A DNA stretch of 15,304 bases from Anaerolineaceae bacterium (lineage in GTDB: Bacteria > Chloroflexota > Anaerolineae > Anaerolineales > Anaerolineaceae), in NCBI GenBank assembly GCA_028714615.1, contig JAQTMA010000055.1, positions 1 to 15,304 of the forward strand, read 5' to 3'. Made by a program: the position numbers and the translations under genes. The first letter of the stretch is position 1. The number at the start of each line of letters is the position of its first letter. The notes below the pieces were generated by a model. The model saw only the letters and a program-made list of their open reading frames with translations. It did no database searches and was not told where the DNA came from. Positions 1 to 6,626 of the stretch are shown one piece after another.

Positions 1-2
1 CC

Positions 3-731
3 TGGAAGCCTTACTCACCCCTGATTACTTATTCCCTGGCGACGCCCCCAGAATATTTTACAAACAGGGCCGTCCATGATCCGAAATTTGCTAAAGGGAT
101 CTGGTCCATCAATGTAGAAAACGGGTTGATGGAGGAATTGGTCCCTCCCTCCCGCGGTTTTTCCCTGGTCGATCCGCATTGGTCTCAGGATGGACGGTTG
201 CTCGGTTTCGCCGAGGTCATAGCAATGGAGGGCAGTGGGAACTTCGCATATTACGATTTAGAAGCAGCCCAATACCATGCTCTTGAACAATCGATCGGAG
301 AATATACCTGGTTGCCTGGAATAAAGCGGATTGCCTACGACCGGTTAACCTATGCTCCAACCGGAACGGAACAAATATGGACCAGCGATCTGAATGGTAA
401 AAACGAGCAATTGGTCTCAACCCAGGTGAAACCGGGATATGCCTTTGGTCCGCTGGCATCCCCCAAAGGCGATATGCTAGCTTATTGGGTTTCCAACGCA
501 GATGCCACCACCCTGGCTCTCACCGTACAACCAGTTCTTGGTGGAGATGCGCGGAAATTGAAGGAATTCGATCAGGTTAACCATACTGCCTGGTCTCCCA
601 GCGGAGAAGCATTGGTCGTCTCAGTAGGTGCATATAACCAACGACAGGTGATCGTAGTTACAATTAATGATGGTATGACCAAGAGTATCGCTGAAGGCGG
701 CGAACCCGCCTGGCAACCCATAGCTCCTTAG
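3..731 (+). CDS. TolB/WD40-like beta-propeller protein, C-terminal part (5' end outside window)
   Basis: This reading frame is open from the first bases of the window (codons begin at base 3), so the gene starts upstream; the TTG at 126 and ATG at 129 are internal. The visible 242 codons show repeated propeller-blade signatures of the PD40/TolB kind: IWSINVENG, then DPHWSQDGRLLGFAEV, QIWTSDLNGKNEQL, ASPKGDMLAYW and TAWSPSGEALVVS, ending with EGGEPAWQPIAP, a typical closing blade. Each blade has the W-S-x-D/S-G-x-x-L pattern followed by a strand. Family members are usually exported or periplasmic scaffolds, or sensor domains of larger proteins. Nothing visible fixes the substrate or partner, and any signal peptide or N-terminal domain is outside the window. 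The fold is fairly sure; the function is unknown. The gene converges on the one at 792-1214, with 60 bases between the stops. Confidence 0.8.
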   Translation, partial: WKPYSPLITYSLATPPEYFTNRAVHDPKFAKGIWSINVENGLMEELVPPSRGFSLVDPHWSQDGRLLGFAEVIAMEGSGNFAYYDLEAAQYHALEQSIGEYTWLPGIKRIAYDRLTYAPTGTEQIWTSDLNGKNEQLVSTQVKPGYAFGPLASPKGDMLAYWVSNADATTLALTVQPVLGGDARKLKEFDQVNHTAWSPSGEALVVSVGAYNQRQVIVVTINDGMTKSIAEGGEPAWQPIAP

Positions 732-791
732 GGGGAGTTGTATTCACCGATCACGCATTGCCTGCACGGGGTACCCGGGAGGGTTCACCAG

Positions 792-1214
792 CTACGTGGA
801 TGAGTCACTTTGATGATCCTCAGGAGGTTGTTTTGGGTTTTGTTCCATGCGATCAACTAATTTCTGTAACTCGGCATTGACCTGGCGGAGTGCCGAAACC
901 AGGTGCGGCCGCACGTCTTGGACGGTTTGTTCGCTGGCTTCGCGAAGGTTTTGGGCTGCTCTTTCAGCTTCGCTGATCACCCGCTGCCCCTGCGGAGAGT
1001 GCGCAGTTTCATCGATGGTTTTTCCGATCTCATTGACCATCGATTGTAAGCCGTCCCGCATTTGTTCCATGCGGCGACGGTTTTCCTCATCTTGCCAGGC
1101 AGTCCGGAAAGCCTGTGAGATACTTTCGCCGAGCGCCTGAAATTGCCGGCCAACCTCTTGCCAGGCATCATTCGGACCGCGAGGACCATCGTTTGGATTT
1201 TGATCTTCAGACAT
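792..1214 (-). CDS. Small acidic helical protein of unknown function (140 aa)
   Basis: I do not recognise this as a named family. The ATG at 1214 (minus strand) is preceded by AAGGAG with a 6-base gap, a good ribosome-binding site, which supports it being real. The protein has no cysteine, no signal peptide and no membrane segment. Residues 1-17 are polar and Asn/Pro-rich. Residues 18-66 and 78-125 look like long amphipathic helices (for example SEAERAAQNLREASEQTVQD), and the tail after 125 is Pro/Asp/Ser-rich and disordered. The helix-turn-helix-rod pattern resembles apolipoprotein-like or YtxH/antitoxin-like coiled-coil proteins. It could be a membrane-surface, stress-response or chaperone-like protein, but that is only a guess. 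It is a monocistronic gene convergent with the propeller gene and divergent from the 583-residue gene at 1495. Confidence 0.7.
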   Translation of the reverse strand: MSEDQNPNDGPRGPNDAWQEVGRQFQALGESISQAFRTAWQDEENRRRMEQMRDGLQSMVNEIGKTIDETAHSPQGQRVISEAERAAQNLREASEQTVQDVRPHLVSALRQVNAELQKLVDRMEQNPKQPPEDHQSDSST

Positions 1215-1420
1215 TTCATGCTCCTTTTGAGTTACTATACTATAGTGACCAGGTTCCGCTGCTATCCTTATTTTACCAAAACAAGGCTTATTGGATATGC
1301 TCTCAACACCTTCCGATCCTGATCCACCACCCAGAACAATTGCGAGGTAAGCTGCCTGGAACGGAGAACTTGAACCCTCGCTCGGATAGCACGATCCACC
1401 TCGAATAGGAGAATATCTTT

Positions 1421-1440
1421 ATTCCACAACCGGTTGGAAT
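1421..1440. promoter_or_regulatory. Imperfect 20-base palindrome with possible overlapping promoter, upstream of the 583-aa gene
   Basis: ATTCC-AC-AACC is followed by GGTT-GGAAT: nine pairs around an AACCGGTT core, interrupted by a two-base AC bulge in the left arm. The right arm overlaps TTGGAA (1434-1439), a possible -35 element. TATATA at 1459-1464 could be the -10, although the 19-base gap is long. The site ends 54 bases before the start codon at 1495, a suitable position for an operator. The rest of the 1215-1494 spacer shows only a short ACTATAGT palindrome (near 1240) upstream of the minus-strand gene. This is inference from position and symmetry only. Confidence 0.3.
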
Positions 1441-1494
1441 CCGGATAAAATCACAAGGTATATAGCCGGTAAATCAGTAGAAGGATGATCCTCC

Positions 1495-3246
1495 ATGGAA
1501 CGTACCGTCCCCAGAACCGCCACCGAAGAAGTTGACCTTTACGTTAGAACGATTTATTCTCTTCTCCGGTCGACTGCAGAAGTACAGATCCGCACCCTGG
1601 AGGAAGTCCATGCAGGGATGAATTCCTTGCTCCACCCGGAGGCTCGCTCGTCAGTCCCCGATACTTCAGCCTTTATCTATTCGCTGTTAAGACTGCCTGA
1701 TTGCATGCCCAAAGTGCGCCTGGTTGTTCTTGGACAAAGCACCGATCTTTTCATCAGATCAGGATATGCACCCGAAGAATGGCAATCGGTGTCGGCCCGG
1801 GCGAGGAGGCGAAGATGGTATTACGATGGGGATGAGACCCTGGCTGCCTATATTGCCAGCCGGAGCGATATCGATGATGTGATTCCCATCATGGTAGCCT
1901 ACCAGATCGAGTGGAATAAACTGAACCTGCTCTTGCGGAGTACCCAACCGGAGACAATCATCGCGGCCGGAGATGGCGATCTGGGTGCTATGGACCAATT
2001 ATCAACCCAGTTGGAAATGCCGGTAGATGATATTATCCGGTTCCGGGCTATCTGGAGGGACCAGTTCGCTCCTAATCTCATGGATATTGCTCACCGGCGG
2101 CGGAATTTGGCAGTCCGGTTACTAGGCGGCTCGCTCAGCCAGTATTGGAGAGCCACTCGGGCCTGGTGGGAGAATATCGAACGGAAATCTCCGGCTGTTC
2201 TCGAACGCCCCATCTACTTCGTATCGAGCAATTCACACTCAATCGCAAACCTGCTATCGGGATTCGCCAGATTGCAAGAACAAGACCTCGTCTTTCACCT
2301 CGAGAGGAACCAGAATGCTGATTTGGTCAAAGAGTGGGAAAAGATCAATCAAGGCGCCACCGTCTCGAGCCGGGATAATTTCTTGTATTACCTGTTAAAA
2401 CGCTTCCAGGATCGCGAAGGAACTGACACGACTGGATTATCCCAGGAACAGCATGATCAAAGTATTGGGATCACCCGCATTCCAAGCAAGCACTATTTCG
2501 ACCTGGACGCCCAGGTGATCGAGTTGCGTAAGCTAGATCCAGCTTTGTTCGATCCCAGGCTTCTGAATGAGGATTTTTCCTATTTAAAAAAGAGTGATGC
2601 TTTAATTCTTAATATCGATTATCCGCTCGGATTGGCAGCCTATAATGTTTTGGCAAAAGTGGCCGAATATGCGAACCCGATTATGGGAGTCTATATTATG
2701 GGGAAGAGTGCTTCGTTGAATGCCAGAATTGGAGACGTGGTCATCCCGAACGTTGTCCACGACGAACACTCCCAGAACACATACCTTTTTCAGAATACGT
2801 TTACTGCTCAAAGCGTATCTCCTTATCTGACATTCGGCACGGTTCTGGATAACCAGAAGGCGGTCAGCGTCTTGGGAACTTTTTTACAAACAAAGAATTA
2901 TGCAACCATCTTCTTTACAGAAAACTTTGTTGATATCGAAATGGAGAGTGGTTCATTTCTTTCCGCAATGTATGAGATGTACCGCCCGCAGCGACACCCC
3001 AAAAACGAGATTGTCAATTTATATCCGGCCCCATTTGACATCGGAATCCTGCATTATGTCTCAGACACCCCAATGAGTAAAGGCAGAAATCTTGGAGCCG
3101 GAACACTTTCGTATTTTGGAATGGATTCTACGTACGCAACCAGTATCGCCATCCTGCGGCGGATATTAGCATTAGAATGCCGCCGGCAAAGAGCTAGCTG
3201 TTTAGATTCCCCTGGCGATCATTCTCAGGAATTCTTCACCCCTTGA
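1495..3246 (+). CDS. Uncharacterised 583-aa protein with C-terminal nucleoside-phosphorylase-like domain (possibly DUF6909 family)
   Basis: The ATG at 1495 follows AAGGA (1481-1485) with a 9-base gap. Residues 1-235 are mainly helical and charged (RARRRRWYY at 102-110, RRRNLAVRLLGG at 201-212). Residues 239-300 look like a second alpha/beta segment (YFVSSNSHSIANLLSGF). From about 366 the sequence resembles a nucleoside phosphorylase/nucleosidase domain: MGVYIMGKSASLNARIGDVVIP (residues 397-418; key pieces G397, GKSAS and GDVVIP), then DIEMESGSF (480-488), like the ribose-binding M-E-x-A loop of PNP enzymes. HYVSDTPMSKG (520-530) follows, with an Asp (524) where PNPs carry the catalytic Asp of their V-S-D motif. 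The overall length and long N-terminal part are unlike ordinary PNPs. I recall a Pfam family (DUF6909) of this kind but could not check it. No signal peptide or membrane segments are seen, so it is probably cytoplasmic. The domain call is by eye, and the substrate is unknown. It stands alone, convergent with the transporter. Confidence 0.75.
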   Translation: MERTVPRTATEEVDLYVRTIYSLLRSTAEVQIRTLEEVHAGMNSLLHPEARSSVPDTSAFIYSLLRLPDCMPKVRLVVLGQSTDLFIRSGYAPEEWQSVSARARRRRWYYDGDETLAAYIASRSDIDDVIPIMVAYQIEWNKLNLLLRSTQPETIIAAGDGDLGAMDQLSTQLEMPVDDIIRFRAIWRDQFAPNLMDIAHRRRNLAVRLLGGSLSQYWRATRAWWENIERKSPAVLERPIYFVSSNSHSIANLLSGFARLQEQDLVFHLERNQNADLVKEWEKINQGATVSSRDNFLYYLLKRFQDREGTDTTGLSQEQHDQSIGITRIPSKHYFDLDAQVIELRKLDPALFDPRLLNEDFSYLKKSDALILNIDYPLGLAAYNVLAKVAEYANPIMGVYIMGKSASLNARIGDVVIPNVVHDEHSQNTYLFQNTFTAQSVSPYLTFGTVLDNQKAVSVLGTFLQTKNYATIFFTENFVDIEMESGSFLSAMYEMYRPQRHPKNEIVNLYPAPFDIGILHYVSDTPMSKGRNLGAGTLSYFGMDSTYATSIAILRRILALECRRQRASCLDSPGDHSQEFFTP

Positions 3247-3347
3247 TGCCGTCACGTTTTTGGATAATTGTTAACATGCTTAAGCAGGGTTATTACCTCG
3301 AGCGGATTTCGGGACAAATCCATTAAGTATGGATCCCGTTTACTGGT

Positions 3348-4712
3348 TTATTCTGCGGAGGATTGCCCTTCAGATTGAGGGAAGGATTCACGGGAAGGGA
3401 AGTTGTGCAGATTAACGGCAGAAAGTAATGCGACCACATGCGCCGCAGCCGTGATTACCAGCAAGCTGGTGAAACCGAATAGTGTGTAGATCACCCCACT
3501 CAAGGCGGTAAATACCAAAACAATTCCCAGCAGCGTATTTGTAAAACCAATATAAAGAGAACGTTCTTCGGATGGCGCCAGGTCGAGCAAAAGGCTGTTT
3601 CCAGACACTCCAATGCCGGTGGTACGAAACCCGGATAGAATAAACACAGGGATCAACCAAATGCCTGCGATTCCGGGTGGAATGTGAAGCAGCGGGTTCA
3701 GCAAGACCAACAACAAAACAAGAAAGGACATCGCCAGACCATTCAGGGCGGCGAGCGTCATCACACGCCGGTTTCCATACAGCAGGGACATGCGTCCGAA
3801 GACCAGGTTCGCGATAAGGTTTGCCACGGTTACCGCAGCCAGATAAACCCCGATCATCTCCTTCGCTACCCCCATCTGCCGGGTGACATACACAGCAAAA
3901 AATGGAGTAGCTGCGTTGGCAACCATTAAGGTACTCTGCATGGCCAGGTAACTGCGAAAGTAGCGGTTACAACGCAGCACTTCCTTAACTCGTCGCAATT
4001 GATCCCGGGTCGTAGCCTTTACATTAATCTGATACCCCTGCCCTTCACGGACAAAGCTGTAAAACGTCAGCGCTGCAGTCCCAAAAACAAAGTATACACC
4101 GCTCAAAATACTAAAATTGTATGGGAATTGGACAGGAGATCGGGTATCGAGCAGAAAACGGACCAGTAAGCTTCCACCGATACCGACCAAGCCGCCTAAC
4201 CCAAGCCGCCAGGCATAGAATTCACCCCGACGGCGTGGTTCGACTGTTCGACCAACCACTTCTAAGAATGCCAGACCGCTCACTCCAGAGGCTAAAGATC
4301 CTACTCCATACAAGAAGAAAAATAAACCTAACAGGAGCGCCGGGGTTTTGACAAAGGTGATTGATAGAAACAGCATTGCCCACATCCCCGCTCGAACGAG
4401 CGTCATGCGGTTATAAAGTGGAAGTTTCGTTGCTTTGTTCTGCAAATACCCGGATATCCACAATTGGGGTAATGACCAGATGCCATCCCGCAGGGGCAGG
4501 ACGGCGCCTAACAACAATGGAGAACTGGTCAGGTTGCTTAGGAAGGCAACCAACACGAGGGTAGGGTCGAGCACTGTCTCTGCAAAACTGTATAAAACAC
4601 CATTCACGACCCCCAGGGTGAAATTCCTTGGAGTATAGTTGTTTGGTTTCGCCAGGTCGATCCTCGGGGAAACCGTTGCGATTCCATCTCGTGCTGGGGT
4701 GGGATTCTCCAT
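3348..4712 (-). CDS. Major facilitator superfamily transporter (454 aa)
   Basis: The protein is very hydrophobic, with about 12 predicted membrane helices in two halves. TM1-6 lie roughly between residues 33 and 220, and TM7-12 between 255 and 437. The two halves are joined by a charged cytoplasmic loop (about 221-252, REGQGYQINVKATTRDQLRR). A basic loop PRRRGEF (159-165) lies between TM4 and TM5, and GRMSLLYGNRRV (306-317) between TM8 and TM9 matches the G-x-x-x-D/G-x-x-G-R-R loop of MFS proteins. Length and layout fit the family, which moves small solutes by secondary transport. The substrate cannot be read from sequence. The N-terminal 29 residues are polar, and no strong Shine-Dalgarno sequence precedes the ATG at 4712, so the start is less certain than the rest. 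It is divergent from the CFA-type gene and does not look like part of an operon. Confidence 0.88.
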   Translation of the reverse strand: MENPTPARDGIATVSPRIDLAKPNNYTPRNFTLGVVNGVLYSFAETVLDPTLVLVAFLSNLTSSPLLLGAVLPLRDGIWSLPQLWISGYLQNKATKLPLYNRMTLVRAGMWAMLFLSITFVKTPALLLGLFFFLYGVGSLASGVSGLAFLEVVGRTVEPRRRGEFYAWRLGLGGLVGIGGSLLVRFLLDTRSPVQFPYNFSILSGVYFVFGTAALTFYSFVREGQGYQINVKATTRDQLRRVKEVLRCNRYFRSYLAMQSTLMVANAATPFFAVYVTRQMGVAKEMIGVYLAAVTVANLIANLVFGRMSLLYGNRRVMTLAALNGLAMSFLVLLLVLLNPLLHIPPGIAGIWLIPVFILSGFRTTGIGVSGNSLLLDLAPSEERSLYIGFTNTLLGIVLVFTALSGVIYTLFGFTSLLVITAAAHVVALLSAVNLHNFPSRESFPQSEGQSSAE

Positions 4713-5099
4713 ATGAAGTGTGATTCTACTCTACTTGAAATGACAAAAGTCCACAATGTTCGGTTTGTATAAAGTATTCAAGTGATATGACGAAATCGTA
4801 GGGATATTCCTAATTGTGGATCAGCCAATTCCATCCTATATTAATAATAAGGTTTTCTACTATTTTCGATTAGGAGGGTATCCGCGAAGATTAATATAAG
4901 TGCAATTCGGTGGGATCGTTACTCGGTATGATCTCGCAGACGACAGCGACTATAACAACCTATCCGGCGAATCACTTGAGAAAATTACAAACCGATGCAA
5001 AAGATAGTTAGGTTGAAATATTCTACGTAGATTGGGGTACTACATAATGTAGAAGAAGCTCCCGGGGTATATTGGGAAAGTTGACTATGGAAGGATCGT
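4713..5099. other. 387-base divergent intergenic region, AT-richer than its neighbours
   Basis: This spacer separates the start codons of the transporter (-) and the CFA-type methyltransferase (+), so it should hold both promoters. I see no convincing -35/-10 pair for either gene. A 7-base inverted repeat (CCACAAT at 4751-4757, ATTGTGG at 4813-4819) and two dyads at 5023-5052 are present. AGGAGGG near 4871-4878 looks like a ribosome-binding site, but no good start codon follows at the right distance. A GTG-started 35-codon open frame (4900-5007) has plausible-looking composition but no ribosome-binding site at its start. No tRNA or known RNA shape is evident. Confidence 0.5.
5023..5052. promoter_or_regulatory. 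Paired CTAC/GTAG dyads upstream of the CFA-type gene, possible operator
   Basis: CTACGTAG (5023-5030) is a perfect 8-base palindrome. CTACAT-A-ATGTAG (5040-5052) is a perfect 6+6 inverted repeat around one base. Both share the half-sites CTAC and GTAG, and their centres lie about 19-20 bases apart, close to two helical turns, so a dimeric regulator could bind both on the same face. They end 47 bases before the start codon at 5100. The ribosome-binding site of that gene (GGAAGGA, 5089-5095) is separate. No regulator gene adjoins it. This is inference from symmetry and spacing. Confidence 0.35.
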
Positions 5100-6479
5100 A
5101 TGACTCAAACGATATCAGCATTATCCAAAGATGCGGTAATCAGTAATACTTCGAAATTCTTGAACATTCTTTTTCCCGAACCACGCGAATTCACAATCAG
5201 ATTATGGGACCAGGCACTGATTAAGGCGAACAAGCCCGAGCGTTTTTGCCTGGTATTGAACCATCCGACTGCACTCCGCCGGATGTTTACTGCACCCCTT
5301 GAATTGAACCTCGGAGAGGCTTACATTTATGGGGATTTTGACATTGAGGGCGATATATATGCAGCCTTTGCCATCCTGGACCACCTATCCGAACGGCTAT
5401 CATCTGCCCAAGATTTTGCCCGAGCATGGAAAGCCCGTCTGGCGTTACCTCCTGGTCGCATGAATGGCCTCCAAGGTCGAGGCCCCCTTGAAATTTCAGG
5501 TGAACTTCATTCGAAAGATCGCGATGCTCGGGCAGTTAGCTACCATTACAACGTAGGGAATGACTTTTACTCTCTTTGGCTTGACCACAATATGCAATAT
5601 TCTTGCGGCTACTTTCCCACCGGGCATGAGAGTTTAAACGTAGCACAGGAGAAAAAGCTAGAGCACATCTGTCGAAAATTACGACTAAAACCCGGTGAAC
5701 GCTTGCTCGATATCGGTTGCGGCTGGGGTTTCCTGGCGATGTACGCGGCCAAACAATACGGTGTACAAGTGCTTGGCGTAACCCTCAGCGAGCGACAGGC
5801 AGAGTATGCCCAAGAGAAAATCATCGAACGCGGTTTGGATGATAAAGTCCGTATTGAGCTGAAAGATTACCGCGACTTGACCAGCGGGTCATACGATAAA
5901 ATCGTCAGTGTTGGGATGTTTGAGCATGTAGGTCGTAGCCACCTCCCTGAATACTTTACGCATGTCTTCCGCTTGCTTAAACCTGGTGGATTGTTCTTGA
6001 ATCACGGAATATCGCTTCGTAATCAAGCCCCTATATTTGGGGCAGGGTATCATCTCCGACAATACCTTTTGCCGGTTCCGCGGCGATCATATTACCAGGC
6101 ATGGATCGATCGCCAAGTTTTAGGGTTTGGTACATTTAGCCAACGGTATATTTTTCCGGACGGCGAATTGGTATTGATTAGCGATGCGAATCTGATTGCG
6201 GAGGCAGCGGGATTTGAGGTTAGAGATGTGGAGAATTTACGCGAGCATTATGCCTTGACCATCCGGAACTGGATTAAGAATATCGAAACCAATCATGCAG
6301 CGATCTCTCGAGTTACCGATGAGGTTACCTACCGAACCTGGAGACTTTACCTGGCTTCTTCGGTTCATGGATTCGAGAGCGGAAGGATCAGCGTTAATCA
6401 AACTCTGTTTTCAAAGCCTGTTGATGGAAAATCTCTCATCCCGATGAGCCGGGGTGACCTTTACGCTAATCTAGGATGA
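5100..6479 (+). CDS. Cyclopropane-fatty-acyl-phospholipid synthase family SAM methyltransferase (459 aa)
   Basis: The family uses S-adenosylmethionine to methylate cis double bonds of unsaturated acyl chains in membrane phospholipids, giving cyclopropane rings (some members make methyl branches). The N-terminal domain covers about residues 25-130. The catalytic domain starts at YHYNVGNDFYSLWLDHNMQY (148-167), followed by SCGYF. The SAM-binding motif LLDIGCGWG lies at 202-210. MFEHVG (273-278) holds the Glu, NHGI (301-304) the His and QRYIFPDG (348-355) the Tyr that match active-site residues of the E. coli enzyme; C169 is also kept. By hand alignment the E. coli C-terminal Cys354 falls at Ser421 (YLASSVHGF), as in some subfamily members. 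GGAAGGA precedes the ATG with a 4-base gap. Family assignment is sure; the exact product (cyclopropane or other methylated chain) is not, so I give no symbol. Confidence 0.93.
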   Translation: MTQTISALSKDAVISNTSKFLNILFPEPREFTIRLWDQALIKANKPERFCLVLNHPTALRRMFTAPLELNLGEAYIYGDFDIEGDIYAAFAILDHLSERLSSAQDFARAWKARLALPPGRMNGLQGRGPLEISGELHSKDRDARAVSYHYNVGNDFYSLWLDHNMQYSCGYFPTGHESLNVAQEKKLEHICRKLRLKPGERLLDIGCGWGFLAMYAAKQYGVQVLGVTLSERQAEYAQEKIIERGLDDKVRIELKDYRDLTSGSYDKIVSVGMFEHVGRSHLPEYFTHVFRLLKPGGLFLNHGISLRNQAPIFGAGYHLRQYLLPVPRRSYYQAWIDRQVLGFGTFSQRYIFPDGELVLISDANLIAEAAGFEVRDVENLREHYALTIRNWIKNIETNHAAISRVTDEVTYRTWRLYLASSVHGFESGRISVNQTLFSKPVDGKSLIPMSRGDLYANLG

Positions 6480-6492
6480 CCGGCTACCTTCA

Positions 6493-6546
6493 CCGGAAAT
6501 AATCAGTGTTTTGGGTAAACCTACCCAAAACACTGATTATTTCCGG
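6493..6546. repeat. Perfect 25-bp inverted repeat with 4-base loop (probable hairpin/terminator)
   Basis: The left arm (6493-6517) and right arm (6522-6546) are exactly complementary over 25 bases, with loop AACC (6518-6521). The arms begin and end with CCGG and contain the block GTTTTGGGTA / TACCCAAAAC near the loop. It lies 13 bases after the stop codon of the CFA-type gene and 80 bases before the htpG start, a natural place for a transcription terminator. There is no T-run after the stem (the bases are AGCATCAACCCC), so it is not a textbook intrinsic terminator. A strand-symmetric stem this long would work in either direction, or could protect the 3' end of the mRNA, or be a copy of a dispersed palindromic repeat. 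The inverted repeat is seen directly; its role is inferred. Confidence 0.85.
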
Positions 6547-6569
6547 AGCATCAACCCCTTCTCGATTTC

Positions 6570-6598
6570 TTGACAAACGAGTTAGAATCCTGTTTGCA
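6570..6598 (+). promoter_or_regulatory. Possible htpG promoter (-35 TTGACA)
   Basis: TTGACA at 6570-6575 matches the housekeeping -35 consensus exactly and lies between the hairpin and the htpG ribosome-binding site. The -10 side is weak: 17-18 bases downstream the sequence is TTTGCAT. No CIRCE element (TTAGCACTC...GAGTGCTAA) is present, so HrcA control is not indicated. The same TTG could be read as a start codon 19 codons before the real one, but it lacks a ribosome-binding site. Confidence 0.25.
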
Positions 6599-6626
6599 TT
6601 TTAATGAACCAAAGAGGAGCAAACTG

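Noticed and set aside
126..731. A stand-alone 201-residue gene starting at TTG 126
   Set aside because: The frame is open to base 3 with propeller-like sequence (IWSINVENG) before 126, so this is an internal position of a larger gene.
1115..1408. 97-codon plus-strand open frame crossing the end of the minus-strand gene
   Set aside because: It overlaps the ribosome-binding site and 5' coding part of the well-supported minus-strand gene, and its translation is His/Arg-rich low quality.
3304..3321. GGATTT / AAATCC hairpin between convergent genes as a terminator
   Set aside because: Only six pairs with a six-base loop and no T-run, so too weak to call.
4900..5007. Small GTG-started open frame of 35 codons in the divergent spacer
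   Set aside because: No ribosome-binding site near the GTG and no recognisable family; the AGGAGGG upstream is too far away. Could be chance or a gene remnant.
6570..6626. A 19-residue N-terminal extension of HtpG from TTG 6570
   Set aside because: The extension has no family similarity or ribosome-binding site, whereas the ATG at 6627 has AGAGGAG upstream and gives the normal length. The TTGACA there is better read as a -35 element.
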